A stretch of DNA of 64,000 nt from the NCBI GenBank assembly GCA_022606135.1, contig JABYQN010000014.1:310001-374000 (forward strand). The letters run 5' to 3'. A model generated the notes under the pieces. That model had not been told where the DNA came from. It worked only from the letters and a program-made list of their open reading frames with translations, and ran no database searches. The translations under genes were made by a program, and so were the position numbers. This DNA is from Fomes fomentarius. Lineage: Eukaryota; Basidiomycota; Agaricomycetes; Polyporales; Polyporaceae. This document shows, one piece after another, positions 57,028 through 64,000 of this stretch. The stretch's first letter is position 1. Each line of letters opens with the position of its first letter.

Positions 57028-57659
57028 TCTCTGGATTCAGTCACTATGCTCTGATGTACAATGTTGCTGCCCTCGATTGATTCCCATCTCACTGCTTGCA
57101 TTGGAGTAAGCTGCTTAACTCCGCTAGGTGAGTGCAGGAACCCTACCTGCTGCGCATTGACAGGCTGTATGTGCTCAGTGCCCTTCACCCATACCTTCTG
57201 AGGTCTCTGGGTGTCGCTGGCATTCAAGGCGCGATCCTTAAAGATGTGCATCTTTTCATATACCGACCCGTCCGCCTTCGCGTGAAGGACAGGCCGTTTT
57301 TGGCGATCCAGGTACTTGACCGTGAACCATTCAACCCCTTGTGGGTGGGGTTTGGCTATCTTATGCTTGTGGAACGACGCCCTATGATGCGATAGCCGTG
57401 ACTCTCGATCATCATGGAGCCATTGGGAGAAGATCTCCGAGACGTACAAGATCTCTATATGGACCGCACCAACGCGTTTGAATCCACAGTATTTGCGCTC
57501 TTCCAGTGCGCGGGCGATGAGAACGTTCCGCTTTTTCGCCTGAGAGCGATACATCGTCTCGGGCAGGAACTTGACACTCCAGGACGACGCAGCTCGCCAT
57601 TGGGTGTATTGCGCGAGGAAGGTCACAGTTCTGAATATGCTGCTACGAAGAATGGACAT
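56997..57659 (-). CDS. Hypothetical protein with possible mitochondrial presequence
   Basis: A 220-codon frame beginning MSILRSSIFRTVTFLAQYTQ, rich in Arg/Ser/Thr and lacking acidic residues for the first ~30 positions, as in mitochondrial targeting signals. The body is basic (SQAKKRNVLIARALEERKYC; HKHKIAKPHPQGVEWFTVKY; QKVWVKGTEHIQPVNAQQ). I do not recognise it; size and charge would suit a mitochondrial ribosomal protein, but that is inference. After QPVNAQQ a gtaggg donor occurs, so the last ~50 residues may be intronic and the true stop elsewhere. As drawn, its end overlaps the ATG22 end by about 30 bp on the other strand. Confidence 0.
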   Translation of the reverse strand: MSILRSSIFRTVTFLAQYTQWRAASSWSVKFLPETMYRSQAKKRNVLIARALEERKYCGFKRVGAVHIEILYVSEIFSQWLHDDRESRLSHHRASFHKHKIAKPHPQGVEWFTVKYLDRQKRPVLHAKADGSVYEKMHIFKDRALNASDTQRPQKVWVKGTEHIQPVNAQQVGFLHSPSGVKQLTPMQAVRWESIEGSNIVHQSIVTESRDYGDPSTVYR

Positions 57660-58056
57660 TTGTGCAGGGTGTGGGGGGTCTGTGACGGGCGAGGAGAGGG
57701 GCTAGAGTTATTTGTAAGTAATGCTCGAGAAGTTATTCATGGTGGCCTGCGCTGCGGCAAGAAGGCAAGCAGTGGCCTGCGGTAGTACCAGGATGTCGCT
57801 GTTGATGGTCCAACCCAGAGTACTGCGGTAACACCCATGTAAGTCTATTCAGATTCTCTACCGGTAGTGTTATGTCTCACAATGAGGTCACTCGAAACTT
57901 ACCCTGCAGCCTCGACGGAGTACTACTACGTTTAGCGTTCGTTCCGCACCCGTTCGCGACCATAAATAAGGTGCGATTCCACCAAGCTGCTGACCGTGTA
58001 CGAATGTGCTGATCGGTACCATACATGCTAGTGCCAGTTCTCTATTGAGCAAGGCG

Positions 58057-59087
58057 CTATGTGTCTACTGTCAAGTTGTCGGACCACGAGGCATACCTGT
58101 TCACCTCCGCCGATAGCTCCGTGATATGGTCCCTCACGAACTTCACCCCGTCTGGTCCGAGCGGCAGTCGAAGCGGGGGGTTCGACAATTGGCTGAGCTC
58201 GTAGATCTTCTGGACGCCCTTCGCGGGGTCGCTGTAGCCGCCCTGTGAAGCGTCGGGATCGGCGAAAGCTTTTCGCACTACTGACGTAATCAGTCCCTCT
58301 TCGGTATACGCTGGAGGGGTGGGGACCAGTTCACGTCCGCTCGCGATGTCGGTTTTGAATCCGCCAGGTTCGACAGCTGTGACCTATCGGAAGGCACGAC
58401 CTTCAGCGACACATCCAGAGACACGACGCGACAATTCGGGTACCCTTATGTTCCATTTTGGATTTAGCTCCCGATACAGCGTCTCGGTCAGTCCTTCTAG
58501 GGCTATGGCATAGTGAGTACAGGCCCATGCAGCAAATTTGAAAAATATACTCACCGTGCTTCGAAGCACAATACCAGCCGATGATGGGATATCCGATGAG
58601 CCCTCCCGCGGCGGTGTTCGTGATGAGATGCCCGCCTTGCGGCTTGTTCTCATCCCTGAAGAATCTGACCGCTTCCTGCGAGACATGCGCGGCACCCCAG
58701 AAGTTGGTCTCGAACATCGCTCGCGCGGGCTCGTCTGGCACGGCTTCAACTTCTCCAGCGACAACATACCCAGCGTTGTTGAAGACGACGTCGACACGGC
58801 CGAACGCTGCCTTGGCTCTCCGGAAGGCCTCCTTGATCTCGTCAGGTTTGGTCACGTCCAGCTTCACAACGAGGAGTTGGTCAGGTGTATGTTGCGCGGC
58901 GAGCTCTATGAGCACGTCGGGCTTGCGAAGCGTGGCGACGACCTTGTCGCCGTGCTTAAGCGCACATCGTGCCATCTCGAGGCCGAAGCCTGAGGAAGAA
59001 CCAGTTACTGTTAAATGTGGATGGTAAGTGGGAGGATGCGGTGCAAGATTGTGAGGTCTTACTGAGCCACACACGGGGAGTCGACAT
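58057..59087 (-). CDS. Short-chain dehydrogenase/reductase, copy A
   Basis: Start MSTPRVWLITGSSSGFGLEM, with the first intron between WL and TG (split Ile codon). TGSSSGFG is the cofactor-binding Gly motif; VKLDVTKP and FNNAGYVV are the next conserved strands; WYCASKH supplies the Tyr-x3-Lys pair, with an intron right after it (about 58552-58503) leading to ALEGLTETLYRELNPKWNIR. The last exons give FKTDIASGREL and a C-terminal part ending SWSDNLTVDT. This is a classical SDR of about 280 residues. Substrate unknown. A second gene of the same design lies directly upstream on the same strand (59434-60489), so they are tandem duplicates. Confidence 0.
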
Positions 59088-59433
59088 TGTATGAGGAGGT
59101 ACTTCAAGATGCAGTTCAAGTTCCATGGGCACTCGTCTTTTATACGCCAACAATTACCTGCCGCTGCCACCGTGCCTCGCGATTTGCGCTCCCAATCAGA
59201 CCAGTCATTAGGTGTCGATCCATCAGCAGGAACCACCGAGGCCGACTCGTCGTCGGATTCGGGCGGTGTGAGGCTCGGGCGGCGTTGGGAGGCGGTTGTG
59301 CTGTAGGCAGAAGTCACAAGTGCCTTGGCGCGTTGTAAGTACCGATCGGCACATCTCAAGCAGTATGTCTCACATCGCGCACGTTATGCCGGGGATTACA
59401 TCTGAGACGTTACCTATTAGAAATACACATGTG

Positions 59434-60489
59434 CTATGCGCTTTCACAAGCGAGCCCTTCTGACCAATGCGCGTAACATTCCACATCCCTCGTCAACTCT
59501 TCGATATATTCCCTCACCCACTTCAACGAGTCTAGCCCCAACGGAATGTGCAGAGGAGGATTCGGCAGAAGCGTCAGCGCGAAGAGCTTCTCCACGCCCT
59601 TCTTGGTGTCCTGCTGCTCGAGTCCATAGGCGCGTTCACCTCCTCGGGATAGGCCAGCGAGGGACTTGCGTATGATGGAGGCAATCGTGTTATCTCCGGC
59701 GTAAGCGGGGTGCTGTGGCGCAACCCGCGCGGACTGGAATACCTCCGTCTTGAAGCCACCCGCTTCGACGGAGGTGATCTAGGGGCAGACAACTGCATCA
59801 CGGTGGGTATTGACAATACCAGAAAAGCTCTCATACCTTGATGTTCCATGCAGGCTCTAGTTCCTTGTATAGAGTGTCAGTGAAGCCTTCCAAGGCTGTG
59901 GATGCTTTGCGTGAGTATAGTGTACACATGTCGATAGAGAGAGTAATAACCATGCTTTGCGGCGGTGTAGAACCCCAAGGCAGGGAAGGCCGCGATCCCA
60001 GCAGCGGCGCTGTTCTGGATGAGATAACCTCCCTGTGGGTTGTTATCTTCCCGGAAGAACCGGACAGCCTCTTGCGACACGCGCACTGCACCCCAGAAGT
60101 CGACTTCAAAGAGATCCTTCGCCAGCTCCTCCGGCGTGGTCTCCGCCTCTCCTGTGAGGACGTACCCGGCATTGTTGAACACGATGTCAACGCGCCCGAA
60201 CGCGTCTTTGGCCCTGCGAAACGCGGTCTTGATCTCATCGTGGTTGGTGACGTCGACCTTCGCGACAAGGAGCTGGGCTGAGGAATACTTCGAGGCAAGG
60301 TCCGCAAGGGCAGATGGATCACGGAGGGTTGCGACCACTCGATCGCCATGTTCGAGAGCGCAGCGGGACATCTCGAGACCAAAACCGGACGAGGCGCCGG
60401 TCACTGGATTGGGTTTTGTGTTAGTCGTGATTTAGAGGCAGATGAAGAGTCAATAGAAGCTCACCAAGCCATACGCGCGAAGGAGGCAT
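59434..60489 (-). CDS. Short-chain dehydrogenase/reductase, copy B
   Basis: Start MPPSRVWL at 60489, then an intron of about 60 nt and TGASSGFGLEMSRCALEHGD, the cofactor motif. VAKVDVTNHDEI, FNNAGYVLTGEAETTPEELA and FYTAAKH (Tyr-x3-Lys) follow; an intron at the same place as in copy A leads to ALEGFTDTLYKELEPAWNIK. The C-terminus ends CYAHWSEGLACESA before TAG at 59434-59436. Intron positions and sequence are shared with copy A, supporting tandem duplication. Both appear intact. Divergence is clear through the C-terminal substrate-binding part, so they may differ in substrate. Confidence 0.
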
Positions 60490-61479
60490 ATTTCTGAAGT
60501 CACTCACGGTGGGTGGTTGACGTTCGACATCATGCATGTGGTTCTCTTATATCCACTGCTTTAGACGACCAGTGCGTCAATGCTCTTCACTGCGACTCGA
60601 GTATCTTCCGACTTCGTATGTCACAGGCAAGCGCGCCGAATTCCGCTCGGACTGAACGTGCAGCGAGCGGCTGAACAGTATCGGTGTCCGTTGGGGTTAT
60701 CTGGGGTGCTAGGTAAGGGAACTATCTAGAATGCTCAGTCCCGATCGGCATATTCATTCGCAACGGCAGTAATACAATTGATTGTACCACAAACTGAATC
60801 AACGCATGTATACTTGCCCATCGGCATCATAAGCACTACTCTGCGAATAGCCTCCCACACGTGAACATCGCGAATAAGTACTGCAACCACTACGAGTTGA
60901 TCACATGAACGAACGGGAGTACATCACGATCAGTGTCTACTGAACCAAGCAATGTTGTCCGCGACGTCAAGATATCAGAACACAAACCATCACCGGTGTA
61001 AAGAGGTACCTTAGACACCAATTCCTTATAATTACCCTGAACGAGATCGATAATACGAATATACCAGAGGAAACGGAACGTATGGCTCGAGAGACGCCGT
61101 TCAGATCAGCGTCAATGCTGAGCGTTGGTGCAGGTCCCAACCTCTCGGCCGGCAGAATGAGGCAAGCAATGACGTCAAACGGCATCGACATAGCAGACAA
61201 AGCTAGGCAGGAGGCAGGATGGGTGGATAGGTGTTGCTTCAGGCTGTCGGCCTATCTCATGGATGTAGTCGGCGAGGTGATTCGCAGAGGCGGGCTCGCC
61301 ATTCACTCTGAAATCAAACTTGCTCAGCGTGAGAGTACCCGGAAGATGGTGTTTCTCCAGATCTGGTCCCCAATGTTGAAGGATATGGTCGGCGGAGCAG
61401 TCATGCTCTGGACCAGGCATATCTGGGAATACCCTCCCCTCTACCAGCGCTGCCCATAGCTCCCGTTGGCGCACTCTCC
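60490..61479. other. Intergenic region
   Basis: No gene recognised. A leftward frame at 61474-61175 (EHDCSADHILQHWGPDLEKH) is of unknown meaning and may be the decayed 3' part of the HET gene. Confidence 0.
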
Positions 61480-62550
61480 GAATTGGAATGTCAAGTAACT
61501 CCAGGAAAAGAAGAATGAGAGCGAATTAGGCGAGTCCCCTAGCCAAGGCAGCGTCGCATTTGTTACCAGGAAAGGCAGCGAATCCCAAGTGAAATGATAT
61601 TCTGGGACGCGGATAGGAGAGGAGACGGGATGGTTGAGAGGAAAGTAGAGAGGTGTCCTGACTCTATCATCGGATAGTGGATTTTGCGCGAGAAACGTTT
61701 CGCCACTGCACTTCTACAGCGCCACTGCCGGTGAGTGCGTCGAACCTTCGTATAGGAACTTCGACCATGACCTCAAAGGGGCAAACAAACCCGCTGTGGG
61801 GTCGTCGTATGTAGAGGGTAGATGCGCGATGCCGTGAGGATCGCCCCATCCGAAAATAGTTGTACTGCTTCATGATTTCCTCCTGGAGCCGCCTGGAATG
61901 CCTTTCTCCCTCGGCATGTTGATGTCGAAGATCCTGAGGAGAAAATATGCCTCATCCTCCAGATGCATCGTCTGTCGTGAGGCTGCCCATTCCATGTGAT
62001 GAGCAATGCTCACCTCGCGTGACTAGGGCTCTTCTCGAGTCTTAGGACATCCGCTGGGATACCTGTGATGGCCTGTGATTACCTCGCAAGGCCATGTCCA
62101 GGAAGTGGAGAAGAAGTTGACAATACGAGGTGCGATAAGCTCTTGTAGCGTCCATCCTCTTCTATGCCATCTGCTATTTCTGAATGACAAGGGTGCTCCT
62201 TCGTCATCGCCTGGCGCGGTCCCTACGGCGGCGTCTTTCGGAACATCCTTGAGATAAACGAAGCATGCGAGGGCAAGGCCGTACTAGTGAAACATGGAAT
62301 TGATTGCCTCGGGAAGGGGGTCGATACATGCCCACCGATACCCTTGCTCCTTCACATCCTTGCAAGATTTTGTGATTTTGGGTGACAGGTGCCCGTAGTA
62401 GTCTGCGTGTTTCTCCTGTATCTTCCTCAGCTCGTCGAAGGTTTGCTCTTGGCTGTCCCAAACGTGAGAAAAAGTCGCATATCCCTCCTCAACAGCCTCT
62501 GGAGAGACGAACTCCCGAGGTTTCGGTGTGCTAGTATTCAAAAGCCACAT
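61480..62550 (-). pseudogene. HET-domain (heterokaryon incompatibility) gene, disrupted
   Basis: The start MWLLNTSTPKPREFVSPEAV is at 62550. Then YATFSHVWDSQEQTFDEL, YRWACID, PEAINSMFH and, after a TAG at 62286-62284, YGLALACFVYLKDV, RRGWTLQELIAPRIVNFF, WAASRQTMHLEDEAYFLLRI and FDINMP. These are HET-domain signatures in correct order. Lesions: the TAG sits where the family has Trp; about a dozen residues expected between CID and the PEAINSMF helix are missing; and at least two frameshifts follow (after FDINMPREK; the RRLQEEIMKQ and TIFGWGDPHG parts are in other frames). HET proteins trigger cell death on fusion of unlike hyphae; this copy cannot make a normal one. Confidence 0.
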
Positions 62551-63445
62551 CAAGACGATGATTCTGGTAGAGTTGTCAATGCCTATTTGGCTTTTCGTGA
62601 ACGATTGGTTTGCGTATCGCTTATGGCATAAGGGAACAGAGCAGTGGAAGATGGACTTGCCTTCTACTACAAAGAACAATCTCGTTATCTGCAGTGAACA
62701 TTCGACGATCGTCCCTCGACAATTTTGGTATGCGGCCTGGGGGATCGACTCTGCTAGAGATGGACCCAGATGTCCCAGGTCGCCCGCCGTGTCTTCTGTG
62801 GACGCTGAGGTAGGCCGGCTCAGCACGGAGGGTTCTTGAGCGGGTGTACTTCTCCAAGCACTGCCATGTGGGTGCAATACAAAAGGGGAGATGGGAGAGG
62901 TCGCCGATGGTGATGCTAATTCAGAACAGAAACCGACATGCTAGTTGGAGTAGGGGTAGATGGAGCAATACGAGATTTTCGCTTGTGCCGCCCTGCATTT
63001 CTTCGAGCCCCGGTGTTTTCCAATGAAGTATGGGTTTGCCCCGCTTGTCAGGAGCACCGATGTGTCGCAGAGATCGCACGTAACAACATAGTATTGATGT
63101 CAAGAGAAAAGCGAGCTTCAAACTGGGTACCATCTTTGAGTGTGAGGACTTTGGGCTCTCTAGAGGAATCCTGCATGGTGTAAGAGGGTCAAACTTGCAT
63201 ACGAGGATCTACTGAGCTGATGTCATTGCGACAATGATCAAAGTGCAAGATATCATATAGATAAAATTGTGCATTCCATTAAGCGCTCTTGGCCTTGTTA
63301 ACGGCAGTAAGAATGTTCTTGCGTATGTACTGCCCAAAAAAGCTTTCATATTCTATACTGTGCACATATATATGTCAAAAATCAAATATGAAGGCATAAA
63401 AAGCAGTAGGGAAGAAGTTATGGACGAGTTCGCGCAAGAGGGGCA
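62551..63445. other. Intergenic region
   Basis: Upstream DNA of the HET pseudogene. A short leftward frame MQDSSREPKVLTLKDGTQFE (~63178-63050) stops early and has no clear partner exons. Confidence 0.
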
Positions 63446-64000
63446 TTGGAGTTGAAAATAGGACCCTGGACACCAGATTCACAACAACATGATGTCAGCG
63501 CTAGCTCGCCTCAACGGCCCCTGTCATTCCCCAACCACGACTCACCGCAATGGAGTCCCACACTGAGATCCTCAAACCAAGATTATCCATGGAGTTCAAC
63601 GTCACTTTTGGACGCGAACGCGGGTAAGCTCCCGCTGTCGGCCCTATAGCCATCGTCGCCAACCTAGACTTATTACTAGATCGTACTAACTGGGAGGGCT
63701 GGAAGCCATCCCCTTCGGAGTGGACGCAGTTAGATAATCCCTGGAAAGCGTTTGAAAAAAAAGTGGCGCAAGCATAAGGGACCAGTCTACAAAGTAGTCG
63801 ACGGTGCTCGGATCATCGATATTTCTGACCTTCGCCATCTGGTCGCAGACGTCCCTCCGTCGATCCTTGTGCGTACCTGCTATGACAATGCTGTCGTTGC
63901 CACGTTGCGCACAGCTGCCGTAGCATCTGACTCCGACATGATCTTTACTGGGCAGCCTGGTATCGGTGAGCGTTCTCTCTGTTCAATTTCCCTATTCAGA
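63446..64000 (+). CDS. Partial P-loop protein running off the window
   Basis: Exon-like pieces: Ser/Pro-rich SPQWSPTLRSSNQDYPWSST, an intron (gtaagc at ~63626 to ttactag ~63679), then TNWEGWKPSPSEWTQLDNPW and KKWRKHKGPVYKVVDGARII, ending SDSDMIFTGQPGIG at a gtgagc donor (63966). FTGQPGIG is the beginning of a Walker A motif, whose Lys-Ser/Thr would come from the next exon outside the window. The A8 run at 63755-63762 puts the two halves out of frame by one base; seven A would join them. The start codon was not found and is probably in an earlier exon. This type of N-terminus precedes a P-loop in many unnamed mushroom proteins. Confidence 0.

Overview
The window looks like nuclear DNA of a filamentous basidiomycete, most likely an Agaricomycete. 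Genes are split by many short introns (about 45-60 nt, GT...AG), some with very small exons. The content fits too: a Dpb4-type polymerase epsilon subunit, Atg22, SUMO, Gpi13, a GH55 glucanase, UstYa-like (DUF3328) proteins, a HET domain and a fungal integrase-type transposase. Everything here is read by eye from the sequence; family names come from recognised motifs and no database search was run.

Layout. (1) 1-12.5 kb is an accessory, transposon-like block. It holds a long decayed HECT-like gene (384-4142), an unknown gene (4448-5817), a ~1.7 kb GTC/GAC-rich inverted repeat with a perfect 31-bp hairpin at its centre (5930-7640), an unknown gene with a cupin-like HGTSL segment (7948-9664), a five-exon DDE integrase (11939-10043) and an array of short direct and inverted repeats (12050-12525). 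(2) 13.4-15.0 kb is a frameshifted coiled-coil gene. (3) 15.2-24.8 kb is a conserved block: GPI13, the Dpb4-like gene and a secreted GH55 enzyme. (4) 24.8-43.9 kb is shaped by an inverted segmental duplication. A relic, a membrane protein and an F-box gene (27.7-33.5 kb) recur in opposite orientation at 40.0-43.9 kb, where the F-box copy is intact and the membrane-protein copy is cut down to its tail. Two secreted-enzyme genes (sulfatase; CE12-like SGNH esterase) and a poly(A)-tailed retroposon with target-site duplications lie between the arms. (5) 44.0-50.5 kb holds two UstYa-like genes around a But2-like membrane protein, followed by a gene joining a Rieske domain to a ferritin-like DUF455 domain. 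(6) 51-60.5 kb holds a beta-trefoil lectin-like protein, SUMO (SMT3), ATG22 with an unusually long 845-nt intron, a small unknown gene and two tandem short-chain dehydrogenases. (7) 61.5 kb to the end holds a HET pseudogene and the start of a P-loop gene that runs off the edge.

Main points for follow-up: the candidate composite mobile element at the left end; the HECT-like gene broken by a 23-bp triplication and two TGA codons that look like CGA to TGA changes; the inverted duplication; the retroposon at 38.77-39.35 kb; the UstYa/But2/Rieske-DUF455 neighbourhood; the ATG22 long intron; and one-base differences in homopolymer runs that could be real lesions or assembly errors. [Form note: the original answer gave no feature confidence values; each confidence of 0 is a placeholder required by the schema, not an estimate.]
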